Positions 38,652-53,600 of a DNA stretch of 64,000 nucleotides are shown here, one piece after another. The notes under the pieces are model-generated. The model searched no databases and was not told where the DNA came from. It worked only from the letters and a program-made list of their open reading frames with translations. How positions within the stretch are numbered: the first letter of the stretch is position 1; each line of letters starts with the position of its first letter. The position numbers were made by a program, and so were the translations under genes. Origin of the DNA: Pipra filicauda (lineage: Eukaryota > Chordata > Aves > Passeriformes > Pipridae); the NCBI RefSeq assembly GCF_003945595.2, contig NW_024104283.1:2550630-2614629 (forward strand), given 5' to 3'.

Positions 38652-41600
38652 AAGACTTTAAAATTGTTAAGGGATTAAAAGAATAGGTAAGGGCAGATAT
38701 GGAAAAATTAAACAATTTTTCCTAGTGTTATGATAATTATCTATGAATTATAGGACTATCTTCTCTTAATTAAGTTGTACTCAATACAAAATGAAACAGG
38801 AAGGAAGTCTGGAATTACCTCTAAAATAAAATGTGTCCCATCACCAGAAGCATATAATATATAAAGAAATGCTCTGAACTAAACCAGTCCTGATGATGTA
38901 TTAAAGGATTATTTTGTCAGAAGAACATAATGCAAAACAAACTCACTCCCGCCCTCAAGCATTACTTTAACTTTTTGTCATAAACTATGCATTTAATTCT
39001 TCTGGAAAAGTAAACAATTGCAGATGTCTGTCTGACATGGCATCAGATTACTGGTAACTTACTTACGCATGCAAACTGCTTATTTGATTTTAGAACAATC
39101 CCTACTGTCTTACAGAACCAACAGCATAAAAATCTTATTTCACTTTAAATGTCACTGTTACTGCCTATTTTATTTCAAAACCCCTCACCCCTAAGTTCAC
39201 TATTAAAGCTTCTTCATCTATAATGTCATATTTACAATTGAGAATTTAATTTAAAGAATTCACAGAATAGGGTGTCTCCAGTTTGAAACAACTATTTACC
39301 AGAATTATTTTCTTCCGAAAAAGCAGTCCTTATTTCAGAAGAATAAGGACCAGTTACAGCTATGATTTTAGAAAGAACATTCTGTGTCGAATACTCATCG
39401 GAATTATTTCTGACAAAAGTCCAACTGATCTGTAAAGGCCAATTTAAAATCTACATAGATGCCTTATTTTTTTACTCTGTTAGTTTAAAACTAAGCATAC
39501 TGTGATGAAAATGAAAAAGACTACTTCTGTCTTGAAAGAGAAACCTAAGGAATTCCCTCCAGCCACTCAGCTTTACCAGTCTCCTTGTTTTTATAAGAAG
39601 TCTGATTCTATTGAAATCAATTGCAAAGCCCCCTTGATTTCACACGTGCAGAAATAGATTTTATGGCAATTTTTGGAAAAGTTTGGCATAAATCTGCAAT
39701 GAATACTTAAGTAGCAATTTGACAATCACTTTTTAAGCAGCACAAATAGAAATTCTGCAGCTTTGTTCCCTGTGTTTCTAATTTGAGTATGCAGGTAAAA
39801 TTGTGTGAAAAGAACAGAATATTAATCCAAGTAAAACATATTCAGCAAACAAAACCAAAAAGACCTTAGATGAGTACCCAATCCCATATACTATAACACC
39901 ATACAACTGCAGGGTGCCTTGAATGCAAGAACCGTCAGCAGGGACTGCTTAACAAAATTGGTACTGCAAGAATTTCTTGACAATCTACATTCTTCCAAGC
40001 TATTTCTGAAATTCAATGAGCCTACTTAGAATATTACATCCATATAAAATCCACACTTTTTTCAAAATAGACACAGAGACAGGGTCTCTGCCTCAAGTTC
40101 AATGTCAATAGTGCAAGAATTTTGTACAACATATTAGCCTAAGTTAGTAATAAAGTTTCAGATTGCATAATGTTCTTAAAATCAGACACTGCTGAGGTTT
40201 TGTGCAGGTTGTTAACATAAGGCACTGAAGCCTTATACTCACACTGGTTCTGCAAAACCTTGTGTTGCTATCTCTAAGGAAAAAAGCATCTGCCAGAAGG
40301 TAAAATGAAAACCTAATTGATACTCTAAGAATGTAGAATGAATGACAATGGCTAGTTACTCTGTTGTAAGATTGTTTGTAAATTCAGGTGTTTTTCTTTT
40401 CTTAAATAAGACCCCTATTTAGGATGGATCCACATTTTGTTCCTTTGCATCCTTACTAATTTTGTTACCTTTCTTTGTTTACTTTTCTCCCTTCACTTCT
40501 GTTTTCAATCATATTTTCCACTGATTTTATTTGTGTACAGGATTTTATTTCCCAGAAGAAAGGTTATTTTCCTTTCCCTAACTGCTGTTCTCCATTTCTT
40601 CTCCAATGTACACATCCTCATGTTAGACATTTCTTCCAAAGCTCCTTCACCTTTCACTTTTTTCCTAAATTGTTTATCTACACACCAGATTTATCTTCCT
40701 TCCCCCTTTTCCAGCTCCCAGATTGACTTCCTCCTCCTAGCATGTCTTCTATCATTTCAATCCTCTCCACAGTACATACAATCTATATCTATATATATAA
40801 AGCTCTCTATCAACATTCAATACATCATTAAAGAAAACCTTGAGAATTTTACTACCAATTTCAAAAGGGCAGGGGTTTTAAATAATTTAGGAGAAAAATG
40901 AGCAGTTTTTAAAGTTAATTTTCCTAAGGGAGAAATCATACAGAAGCCTCCAATGCCCTTCAAACTCAGTAGGCATTTGAAAAAAATCACAAATGCCTTT
41001 TTTTTTCTATTCCATCTGACTCCTCTTTACAGTTTCTTGCTGCACTGCTTCACTCATCTTATCTTAGTGATTAACTTCTGTGCCTTCACAAATAATGCCA
41101 TCTATTGATCCCACTCATCCATATGTCTTGCAGCTTCATCACAGCAGGATGTGATCACACACAACTACGGACACCATCACTCTCATTCCATCCTGAAAGG
41201 AACCAAAAAAAACCTCTCTCTTTTGCACACATGGAAGACTGACCACAACGGGGTTTCCTCATGTTTGCAGAACTGTTGTCCTCTTGATGTCAGTAAAACA
41301 AATTGCTAAGCATGAAGTAGATAGAACACACTTTGAAAACAAAAAAAATAAGTGGATTCAGAGTATGACTGACTAGTCTGTGTTCTTGTTTCAGCCTTTC
41401 AGGTGAAGGAAAGGGGGCATTTTGTTGATGGCTTTTTAGCTACAAGCTTTCACTTGCCTCTTAGATTGTGATTTGGTTTTTTTCTTCATCAGTAGTCATC
41501 TGTTTTCTTCCCAAAGACCTATCACTAAGCTTGGGAAAAGAACTTTGAAATCTTCCCATCCCATTCCCAACCGCAGCTCACCTACGCTGGAAAGCTAAGT

Positions 41601-42267
41601 AGTTGTGTTAGCACAAGAGGTTCTGGAACCAAATTTTTTCCTCTTGTGACAAAACTGCTTTATCCATAGTCTGTAATTGGAAAGAAAAGGAATATGACAA
41701 GGTCTAGATTCTGACTTTTCACTTTGAAATTTTCTAATAACTACCAATGAAAAAAAGCAAATACACTGAGAAGCAAGCAAATACCAAGCTGCCTTTTTCA
41801 GGAAGAATAATGTGTTCTCTGTAAGAAGCACAAGTTTACTGAAAGACAGACAGGATTTCACTTGAACATGTGAACTGGCATATAAGGGAAAAACAAATTG
41901 TGAGTAAAGATGTTATTTTGCACATCATCTTAGCAGATTTCAAGAGTGGATTTTATTTTGCTGAATCTGGCTCATTACCAAAAAGCTGTAATACTTTAAA
42001 AAATGGTTTCTTAAAACATCTACATAAATTATGTTATAATGGTGATTTAGCAATATCCAGAAATGAGACTATTATTGCAGACAACGACACTCGAGGTTTC
42101 CTCTAATTTGGTGGAAGAATTTATAAGACTCAGTTGGGAACCTGAGCAAATTTCTTTCAGAACGTAACTGCCACACATGATGCTGAGACTGCTTGTTGTT
42201 CTTGTTTGTAATTTTCCTCTGCTTTTCCACATCCTATTTTTCACCTGTTAAACCTCATTTCTAGTTA

Positions 42268-42303
42268 TTGGTTTCATCCAGTCTCAAGACTGGATGAAAC
42301 CAA
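42268..42303. repeat. Perfect 36-bp inverted repeat (17-bp arms, 2-base spacer)
   Basis: TTGGTTTCATCCAGTCT, then CA, then its exact reverse complement. It lies in otherwise unique sequence and is not part of any element I recognise. Confidence 0.97.
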
Positions 42304-42908
42304 ACAGGTTTTTTTCCATTTTAGCACTCCAACCTTTAAAATATTTGAAAAACTGATAAGACTCACAACTAGAAAAAAAATGGAAAGAAATTCTTTATTA
42401 CAATTTATTTAGCAATTAAAAAAAAAATTCAAGCAATAACTTTAGTTTACAACTCACTAAAATGATTAAGCTGTTAAAATGATTCAGTCTTCCACATACT
42501 CACATTAAAGTGACCCACCAACATAAGCAAGCACAGTTTGACACTAGCTGTAAGAGTTTGTAATACATTTACTTGCCTAGCCTTGTGTATGATATCTACA
42601 AATCAAAACAAGTCCTGCATGTTATCATTCTACTTGATTATGCAGACAAGACTTACCTCTACCACAAAAAGAGAACAAAGCATTTTATTTACCACCTCAC
42701 TTAGCAAGGAATGAAAAGGTAAGAACTGTGAACAGTAACTTCTTCCACAACTGAGGATGTCGTCCCTTGCTCAAACTAGATACTACCTTAGCACTGCCAT
42801 TTTGTAGAAAAGAGAAGACAATGGTGAGATGAGGAAAAAAAAATTAAAAGACAAATTAAATGTTTATTAGTGTTCATCTGACACAAAAAGTAGACAAGTA
42901 CAGTGTAA

Positions 42909-42942
42909 TAAGCAACAACTACTAAGCAACAATAAGCAACAA
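42909..42942 (+). repeat. TAAGCAACAA repeat, three copies
   Basis: Copies at 42909, 42923 and 42933; the last two are adjacent. Confidence 0.85.
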
Positions 42943-42958
42943 TCTACTAAGAAGAGTT

Positions 42959-43030
42959 TAAATTATTTTTTAATTATTTTTAATTAGTTTTGCTTACATT
43001 TTTTTAATTTTTTTTTTGCTTATTTTTATC
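42959..43030 (+). repeat. AT-rich low-complexity block
   Basis: Mostly T runs with TTAAT and TTTTTAATTA units, almost free of G and C. Confidence 0.85.
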
Positions 43031-46000
43031 TAAAAGCTCAAAAAGTAGAAATCAACATTTTGTCAATGTCTGCTAAAACATGCTGCCAACCCATGTCACT
43101 TTTTATTGTTTGGAGTAGAGTTATTTTTAGAAGAATTATATTTAGGACTGAGTTAAACTAACCTATTCACAATGCACACTACTGCTTAATACTTCTGACA
43201 GTAGCTGTTGTCTTTCTTTTATGGTCAACTTCAAAAAACATCATTAAGAAAACTACACTCCTGAGATCAGAGAGTAGAGCTCTAGAAGTTGTTTAATGGC
43301 TGAGTGAATGCAACTACTATCTCAAGCACTAACGTGGATTGCAGAGGTCAGCAAGGGCTGAAGTGAAATGTTCACTTCAATTAGTTTCTAATACCTGAAG
43401 TTCAAAATGTTCTGACAAAGAGTAACTTATGAATTCCATGAAATATCCATTATATACACGTCACAACAGAACGTTCAAGTGACTGAGGGCTCTTCAGCTA
43501 CTAAAAAGCAGCAGTCATACAACATCCATGGAGATCTCTCTCCATGACAGCAGCTGTCAATCTTAAGGGTTTTTAATGGTGCACTGAAGCACAGTGACCC
43601 CTTTGGCTCTCTCCAGGGCCACTTTGGGTAGGTATGACAGACCATGAATGGCAAAGTGCTGAGGTGAGAAGGCATTAGATGGCATTCTCTAAGGGAAGCT
43701 CATCACTGCCCTTTAGGAAAGCAACACTTTCAGGTATCCTCCTTTCTCCACTGAAAGCAGACAGTGAACCTATCGCCTCACCACATTCCTCATTCTCAGC
43801 TGTGTCCCGTGGGTATGGACAGAGGTACAACTGAGCAAGGACAGTCAAACCAAGCCAGTGTTTCTCAAACTGACATAAACAGATTTTCAGAAGCTTCAAA
43901 GGAAAAGGTTTGAAAACTACTAGTTTTAGAAAAAGTTCTATTTACACTCTTATTAGCTGCCTTCATAGTAGTGGAGGCTTGCAGCACACCACCAGATTCA
44001 GGAAGAAAAGCTTAAGGATATCAGGCACTGAAAATGGCGAAATAACACACTGACAGGTGTTGAATTTTCTGCTCAAAGGTCCTCCATTGCCTGTAGAAAT
44101 AGATCACCTTCATAAAATCATGCTCCATTGCAATAAAAAAGCTGACAGTAAAACAGCACTTACAGAGGTGCCATATTTAGAAGACTGAGAGGAAAATAGC
44201 ATGACTTTAAACTTAATGTGTCCAGGAAAGAACATGATCTTTCTAAGACTGGAGTTCGGGTGAAGGAGAAAAGTTTGTAATCGCACATGAAACATGGTTC
44301 CACAGTCTAAACATTCTCATTTCCCTATCAAACCATGATATGACAATTACTGGTCACCATAATTTTTATCTGTCCCCAAACTGCACTCAAGACTACTAAC
44401 ATGCTACAAAACAAATTCACAGTATCCAAAATGCATCTAACAACTTCGCTTCACTCAATACTGAAATATTGGGAGGAGTGGAGGTACATAAAAAAAAAAA
44501 GAAAAAAACACCACACCAGTGTTTATTTTGAGGCATACTCAGTTTTTCTATTAAGTATGTTAAGAAAGAGACACCGTGACTCCATTTCCACAGACCCAAG
44601 TGTGTCAGCTTTCATTTAAAAGATACATTTTTTCACTGCCACATAGATGGCTTTATTCTCACAAAAAAGCAGACAAAAAACCCCAAAACAAAACAAAAAA
44701 ACAAAATTTATGGGTTGTGTCAAGCAACTTTGCTTTACATACCATTTGGTCACATATGACCATACTATTAAAGCCTAGATCTAATAAAACATTTACAATA
44801 GATCTGCCTGGACACCTGAAGACAGGTATCTGTTCAGATGTCTGGAAGTGAACCAGCACTGCCTCAGCCCCATCATATGCCCACAGCAGTATGGACTGCC
44901 TTTCAGAGAAGAATCCTCATTTAAGCTTCTAGACTACCAACATGATGAATGAATGATATGAATCTAAAAAAATCTATGAATGACAGTAAAGACAAGTGAA
45001 TTTTATATTCTATTCCTCTTCTAGTTTTCACCTGACAGATTTAAACCTATAGGCAATCTTCTTTATTCACTGAAGATGAACACAGCTGCTTACATTCATT
45101 CCTTCAAAGAATGAAGGAGTTGCCCTTATTTTCCTCTTAAAAAATGTTGGCCAGGAGACAGAGTACCCATCTTTGATATTAGGTCTGGCCCCTACAAAGC
45201 AGAAACATCTTCCTTGGCTTTCTGGAAGTTCAAAGCATGTCTCCCACCTCCCGTGGGGGAAAATGCATATATTAAAAATACATTATAGACAAACACAAAT
45301 TGGAAAACTATTCACCTTCCCTTTGCTGTTGTTCCACTGAGTACAAAACAATTTGAGATTCACAAGTGCAGAAATAGAGCAAGCATTAGTGTATGACTCA
45401 GCAGTTAGGACACACAATACATCCTCCAGATCTTACATTTTTTTAAATAGATCTGCATGTCACTTATTAAATCTTATCTCCAAGGCTTGCATAATTCTAC
45501 CCAAAATTAACACACGCACAACAGTGAGACCACCATGTACCAGTTATAAATTTTCATGAAGAAAGTTAAAAGAAAAACCCCACACCAATCTGAACAACAA
45601 TATGATTATTATAATTACAATCAAATGTTTCATTGTCTGTTTTAAGTATTCTAAAATGTCTGCATTTTTCAAAGGGCTCTAACTCTGTGCATTTTCTTTC
45701 TATAAGACTCCAGATATTTCAACATTCCAAAAGTCATACACAATATATATTTTTCTGAAGTGTTTCTTTTGAATCAAAGTACTGTTCTCACGTACAGGTG
45801 AATCAGGCTTCTCCACAATCCTTTCAACAACAATGTCCAAAGGGTTGCTCTTCTTTCAATGTGAAATCAAAGCCACCTATCATTTTGTCTGCAACTCCAG
45901 CTTAGAGGTAGCTGAGTACTCTAAAAATAAAGCTAACAAATGTGTATTAGGACTAAAAAAACATTAACGTCTTGAAAATTAATAAACTGCAAAACTGTAT

Positions 46001-47535
46001 ATATGCAAGCTGCAAGTAAAAAAAAACCAAAATAAAACAAATGAGAAGCCTCACGTTGCAAGTCAGACTTTTCAGAAAGGTGAGAAATCAATGTTAAAAA
46101 CCTACAGTGCACATTTGAAAGTTTTGAAACACAAGCTTGTGAATTTATGAAAAAGGATAAATAAAACAGGTAGAAAATAATCTGTTCTTAGAAGTCTTTC
46201 TCAGACTACTAGAAGGTTACCATGGAGCAGAGTCCTTAGGTCTCTCTAGGAAACATGCATCAAAAGAAAAACTGACCAAAAAACAGAACATCAACATCCA
46301 ACACGTTTTATGACTGTATCATATAGTTCTTACGATTTTCTTCTCCAACTGTCTCTATGTTAAAACCATACCCTTACCTCTTTGCTTAATAGCAAATTGT
46401 AAATCTTTTTTCTAAAAAGATTCTTTCTGTAATGACACAGAAGGTTTCAAAGAAAAAAATACTGTTAATAAAGAAGCTCATTATAATCAAGAATGGACTA
46501 GAATATCTACAATCAGCATATTGTTTGGGATTCCAAAAACCTGAAACACTTGCTTCTTACTACACTCAGGCTCAAAAATCAGATTTGGTAGCCAGCACTT
46601 CATATGCAAGCACTGAGCTAGGGGAAAACACATTTCTGAAAATACTCAGACACAGAAGATGACCCATTTAGATTGTTTCTATACACAAATGGTTTTGCTT
46701 TTCAATATATTCCCAGGAACAATGAAAGACAGAATTAAGGGCTGATTTTCACGGCAAGAGTCTGAAAGCATTCAAAGTAACATGGATTTTTCTCTATCAA
46801 GAAGTTATTCTACACGAAACTTCTTATCAAGTATTACTTTAGGACAACACTAATCATTAAGTGTCTGTTTCCTATGGGAACCCTCTAACATCTAGGCAGA
46901 GAGTGTGGTGAGTTGCTGTCAGAAGTTCAGAATTAAGAAAAACTTCACGTCACAAAAGTATATATATTTATCAAGATGTCCCATCATTGGGCCACAGCGA
47001 TCCACCACGAAAACCTCATTACAAGTATTACATGCTATGCTGTATTAAGCAAATCATCAGACACTAAAAGGAATGGTCCACAGGTTTCAAGAGAATAATC
47101 TTTTCACAACACTGATCAGATGTCTAACGAATAAGCAGATAATAAACTTTTGAGGAACCTATAGTTTACTAGAAGACAATCTATAAATACATTAGTGCGT
47201 TAAGAATCTATCAAATATGACAGATCTTAAGAATCAATCCCATTTACCTCAATTGCAATAGTGAGTTTGGTATATAAGGCATCAGGTAAAAACTGAAAAG
47301 AAAGAAGAGTCCCTTTTCCCCTTTGATGTAATATCACTACCATATTTTTTTTTTAACAAATACTACCAGTACTCGTAAAGATTCGAGCCATGAAGCCTGA
47401 CTCTGAACCTTCCTGAAGATCAGAGAGATGACCATGTAGGAGGAATACAAACCTGTCCAGAGCTTAAAGACATGTACACTTATCATCTGGAAAAAAATAA
47501 TGTATTTATCAGCAGAGTAGCCACAAGTACAGAAC

Positions 47536-47572
47536 AGAGGTCCAATTCTTCTCTGACGAGAACTGGACCTCT
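47536..47572. repeat. Inverted repeat, 14-bp arms (13/14), 9-base loop
   Basis: AGAGGTCCAATTCT pairs with AGAACTGGACCTCT with one mismatch. As RNA from either strand it would fold into a short hairpin. Confidence 0.9.
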
Positions 47573-50500
47573 ATTAGTCTTATGGTATGAACAAAAATCT
47601 CCCTTCTCGCTAATAAAACTTTCATTTCTAGACTAAGAAATAAAATCTTTTTTATAGTTAGAAGTAGAATGGATAAAAGTCTAGCTAAATCGGCTCGGCA
47701 CAGATAATCCCTAATATCTGATTTCCATTACTGGACATCATAGCTGGTAGACAATATATTCTTTTTGGACTGAATTGTACAGAACCTCTCCCTGTATCAC
47801 AGAACTTGCTGAAGGCAGATTTGCTTTATGTTCATTCCCATGGGAAACAAAAACTGTTAACTCCTTTGTAACTCAGGTTTGTTTTGGTTTACCAGACCCC
47901 TCATGCTAGCCAGAGCCACAGAATGCATTCTGTTGTCTTGCCTGCAGACACAGACAGCATTGTTTCAAGTGAGTAGTCACATCTGAAGCTTCCATAGTGC
48001 AACAGTCTTGAATCTTCATGACTATGGAGTAACATGAGTTCATTCTGCATATGACTGATATGCATATGTATTCTGCCATATAATGCCATTCTTCAGCTGC
48101 ACTGTAGATCCCTGCAACACCAAACACGTGTTGTATCAGTCCTGATGTGTTTTCACAAGAGCAAATTCGGATTAAATTGCAGTTCCAGAAACTTTCATTA
48201 CCACTTCTACAGCACTCTAGGCCACCTATAGCTTCTCCTAAATTAACAGTAAGATAATTTTTCCTCCTGCTGTGAAGATCTTCTAATCATAGAACATTTG
48301 AGGATGCCCAAAGCAATATCAACCAGAACAGGTTGCTCAGATTATTAAGATGTAACAAATATCACTGTCTTGTATTACCACCGGGACTAACATTGGCCAG
48401 ACTGGGTAGCTGGGAGGCAGAGAAGTGAATTTTTTTCCCCACACACATTACACAATTTTTGTAAAGGCCTTGTTCCTGAAGAGAGGCTTCCAAAGAAAGA
48501 GCATCTATAACAAACTCAACTTATATTTTTAGTTGTGTTCTCAAGCCTACTAAGTTTCACAACTGCACATGGAATCACAATTGGAAAAGTTTGACAATCA
48601 CAGCCTTCTCCTTTAATATTAACAAAAGGCAGAACCAGCAGAGAGTTAAAAGACCTCTATAAGCATTTCTGCACACACATTCAGTGGCTAGTGGCTGAAC
48701 AAGATTTAACAAGTTAAGCATTTCCTTTTTTTACTGGAAAGCTGACTCTGCATGCCACTTTTACAAGAGCTGGTTGAACTACTTAAGTTCACACACATTA
48801 TCAAGTTATAAATGACTTGTGATTTTCCTAATTTTTTTTTTAAATTACTTGAAGGTCTGTGTCAAAATCACTACAGAAGGTGCTGGTTTTGTCTTATGAC
48901 AATGAGAACCTTTTGCAGAAAACTGCTTAACTGGTACAGCTGATCTGTCAGACAATCTATGTGAACCCACATCACCATTCTGAATGTGCCTGGAAGGTAA
49001 AAGATCCTCAAACCATGAACAGTGTCATGTTGTAGAAACGTATCTGACAACTTTGATTTTGGCTACTCCACAGCCATTACGTCAGAATTGACAACTGGGT
49101 GCTGCTGGACCAGCCACTTCAATATAATATTTAGCATAAATACGACCAGTAAAGTACCTTAGTGTCAAATGCTCTTCCAGTTTTCCATAACCTATGCATC
49201 TATTATTCAGGGCAGATACTAGAGAAAAGGGTTAGTCTGAAAGATGACTCCACCTCCAGAAAGGACCCTCATAAGCTTGCTGGACTGGCCTAAGACAGTT
49301 TCCTTTCATACATCAATTTACATTCATTATTTGTGTTTAAACTTGCCATCCCCATGCTACAAGCCATTTCCATATTCAATCTACTGATGTAAGAGTTTCT
49401 CTCAATATCCCCATTTTGGACTGCTTCATTTTGTGTAAAACAGTTCATTACACCAAACAGCCAGAAAATTACTCCAAAGCCCAGAAATTACAACATTTAT
49501 TTCAGCCATAGAAACCTGAGAATACCTAACTGCAATGAAAATTTATTTGAGCAGTCATCTCTGATGAGAAAGAACAAAGTTCAAATTACTGGTTTGAAAG
49601 AAATAAAGTAAGGACTTGATTCTGTGTATTCAAGAGAATTAGTCTCAGTGAATGACAGACAGACATATGGATACATACATATATGGAAAGACATACAGGT
49701 ACATTCAGGGGATGCACAAAAATCATATGGCTCCAATAAACTGCCTTTTACTGATTGCAGTGGTTTTGCTCTTACACTTGCTATTGGAGAGCATAAAGTC
49801 ACGTGTATTTTATAGTTTCCCACTCCTCATTTCTTTGATCTGTCTTTCATTTCATTGGGTAGATAATTCCAATCTTCTCATTCCCTTGAAAAACTCTGGC
49901 ATATCCATTGTATCAAACTCTCTACAACACTGTGATTTATCTCTTTTAAACTAACAGTTAATAACACATTTTAAATAACAGATAAGAACTAATGAATTTG
50001 TACACAATGGCACTTCCTTCTCTATGTTTTTTTCCCCACATCTGATTACAGCTATAAATTAGGTAACACTACCTTAGCATACTGTAATAATGCTTAATTT
50101 TTTTTGTTATATTAATGCTGTTAATTTAGGAACTCCTAAGACATATAAATGGTATCTTATTTTCTGCTTCCAAAACACACTGTTTTGCATATACCAAGAA
50201 GCAGTTTTACCTGTCACCCTGCTGTCCTTCCACACAGCTCACTTAGATTTCTCAAGTGATCTTTCCAGTATTTCTGAATTTGATTAAATGGTTTTGAATC
50301 CTCAGTAAATAATTCCACTTCATAAATCAAATTCTACAAATGATTAATAGAAAATACTGAACAGTTCCTGATTTTAAGACAAAACATTAAGCCTTCTCTC
50401 AGAGATTTTTGTGATCCATGAAAGTAGTTTACCTTTCACATCATGGCTTCTTTATTTAATAGCCTGGTTTGAGGAACCTTTGATTATACCTTTCAAAAGT

Positions 50501-50599
50501 ATATTCAAATTAGAATGATATTCAAATTTAATCTGCTACGCTATTACTGCAATCAAAACCCCTGGCAGATTAGTGAGGCACAATGGTCACTATAGAAGC

Positions 50600-50633
50600 A
50601 GTACTAACTACATCAGTAATACTAGTTAGTACT
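50600..50633. repeat. Inverted repeat, 11-bp arms, 12-base loop
   Basis: AGTACTAACTA and TAGTTAGTACT are exact reverse complements. Confidence 0.9.
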
Positions 50634-53600
50634 ACTGAGTCTACCATCAGTCTTTGCCGTCATCACATACTTCTATCTACAGGCAGTTGTGATTGAAAAG
50701 GATGAGAATTACAGGTGCATTAAGAGCACCCGATGATTTTTAGACCTATTCCCTATGCAAGGTTTATGAGATCACTTGCAAAGTATTTGCTGGAAGCTCT
50801 CCTTCAGTAACTTAAAATCTATTGACCAATTTTCTACCAAACTGGACTGAAGTACATTGAGGTTCTCCAAATTTGTGAGAACAAGAACCAAATAAAAACA
50901 CCCTATTAATACTCGCAGAAAACGAATACAGCTTACCACAGAGCAGGAAGAAAGGGGAAAAGACAGTACAAATGCCCTAGCTGTAATAAAAATGCTTCAA
51001 CAGAATTTAATGACTTCTATTGTATGCCAAAAACCCCACATCTGGCTTTAGAATAGATTCCTGTTTTTTAATAAGTTTCAAGTGTCATACTGTAAGGGCC
51101 TTTATAATAATTTACTTCTGCATGGAGTCTGCTGTCAGAAGACTAAATTCATGTTGTAACCATAGCATCTAACTAAAAAGTCAGCCAACAGAAAGGTATA
51201 AACTCATTGAAAATTATTCATTATTTCTGCTCTTTGTTAAGTGCTTTGTTAACACATAACTACATTTGTTATTCTGTAGTTCTTTGTGTGTATGATGTAA
51301 TTTATCACACCAACAGACTAGCATAAGTAAGCTATTTATTTAGCTTCCCACCCTCCCAAAAATATGGGCACATAATATATTTTCAGAAATGTATATACTT
51401 TTGATGGCATTTTCTGTTCTTTAATGGATAAAAAATATTTTTAGAGAATTAAGAAACCCAATATTAAAGATATGATAATTTATAATTATGATAATTATGT
51501 TTATATTCCTGAAAGTCTATAATTAGTTTTACTGTCTGTCCAACCCATCATTTGTTCAGCTTGTGTTATAAGATGCAGTTCACAGCACTGCCTAAGCACT
51601 TGAGTAGTTTGAAGAGGCTGCACAGCTTCCATCCTCTAGGGAAGAAGTGGTTCTGCAAAAAAATTGCTTTGTTTGCAGTCATCTGAAATAAGTACCACAG
51701 TCTAAGTTGCTTCAGTCTTATCTTGTATGTTTCTCTCTGTGAAACCACACCTTGTAAACACGAAATATATAGCCTGTAATCTGTGTCAGACCACCTCAAG
51801 ATCCCTCCCAAAAAACCTAAAGAGACTGATTCACAGATGTACTGGAACACAGAACTCTTATTGCAATCTGGCGCCTTGGTATCTTTCAGAATCCGGGACA
51901 TAGTCCAAAAACACAAAAACTGGAAAAGAGGTACTATCACCCTTACAGCAGTCAGAGGCTCCAAGGCGGTAGAAAAAGCAGAACAAGAGTTACAAAAGGT
52001 GCTTCACTCTCCAAAGCAGCTAAACTAGAATACATTAAGATGCATCAGACACAGGCAAGGTGGTTATAAAAAGGCCCAATCCAAATGCAGTAACAGTAAC
52101 CTGATAAGACTTTCATCATGATATCTTTTCTCAGCAGCCCAAAGTATATGAACAAAGGAAAAAAAAACTTTTCTTTCAAACACTGTATTTCCCACAGACT
52201 ACAGACCCTCATATTTTAGTTCAATCCTCTGCCTGATAAGTATCATGCTTTTTTTTTTTTTACCCTTTCCTCAAAACTGCAGACTTACAGTTCTTGTGGA
52301 TAAGAAATGAGTGTATCTGTAAGTGGGCTGGTAGCAATTTAAGACTGTAAAAAAACATATATAGAGAAAAAAATAGAATAAGCAGGATTACACGCATCAT
52401 TTTCTGTGGGGAAGAAAAACCAAGGGAAAACATAGGGTGTGAGATAAAGCACCTCCATCCTGGAAAGCAACAAAAAAAGAGCTAAGAAAGAGCAAGTAAA
52501 GGGAAAAGAAAGTAGGACAAAATATATCAAAAGCAGAGGGAAATAGATTTCATTATCAACTACAGGGAAGAAAGAGACTGATGTGAAGGAAAATCTGTGA
52601 AATGTTGAGTTAAAACTTAATATATTTAAGCCCAGACTGTTAAGGAAATCAATCTCATTCAGGAAGTTTGGGGCAGGGAGAGGTGTTTGGTGAGTGTTCC
52701 TCCACTTGGAAACTGGTTGAATACATCCAAATTTGACAGAGAAGTAGAATTCTCAAAGACAACTACCTAGGCAAATGATAAGTTCATGAAATCATGATGC
52801 TATGAGTGTCCAGGGGAAAAGGTACGGTAATACTTGGTATAGTATTTACCATTGGGAGTAATAACAAACAGGTGCCAAAAAGGCCCTCTTTACATGCAAA
52901 AGTGCTGTACAAAGTGGGATGCTTTTATCTTCCTTTGGAAAATCAAAGCAAAAGAAGCAAAGTGACTGCAAGGAAAAACAGCAGTGAAGAAGCTGGATGG
53001 AAAGCAAAGCCAAGTAACCCAAACCACCTTTCACCTACTACTTCAGTCTGCATTCAAAACCAGCAGCATCCAATGCATAACATAATATGTTTTGTGGAAC
53101 CCAATTAAAAGAGAACATACAGCATACAGTAATCATACACACATACAGTAATAAATGAGCAGACCTTTTTAAAAAATCTTGTGGTTTCTTTTACACCAAT
53201 CAACCCCTTCTTGAAATCACGAATATGCAGTTAATAGTCAATGTGTTAACATATCTCTCCACAAATGACCAGCAGCAATTTCTCAGCTTTTCTGACAAAA
53301 CCAGATTTTAGATAACTATGTATATTATCCACCTACACTTTTCAAGTGTAGTCAAGTCAGTTTTTCAAACCCAAAAGTGACACCAGCATGCTTGCTGAAA
53401 ATTAATCTTTGCTATCTTTGCTACCATTTAAGCAACACGAAACTTCAGTCAGTATTCCACTGAATGCCTTCACATGTGTTTGCTTACATACTAGCCTGAT
53501 GGTACCAGAAATGCAACTAATTTAAACCAGTAAGTGATTTTCATAAGTTCTACAATGAAAGCATCTAGAATCCCAGATGATTACATTACTGCCAAGCAAT

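Noticed and set aside
40437..40901. 154-codon + frame
   Set aside because: Lies in a pyrimidine-rich stretch and is full of Phe/Leu/Ser; low complexity, no domain.
48283..48345. Possible small CR1 fragment
   Set aside because: AATCATAGAA and GGTTGCTCAGA are suggestive but too short and too diverged to call.
51566..51964. 132-codon - frame with an overlapping + frame
   Set aside because: Open on both strands, no known domain; considered a transposase trace but no motifs were seen.
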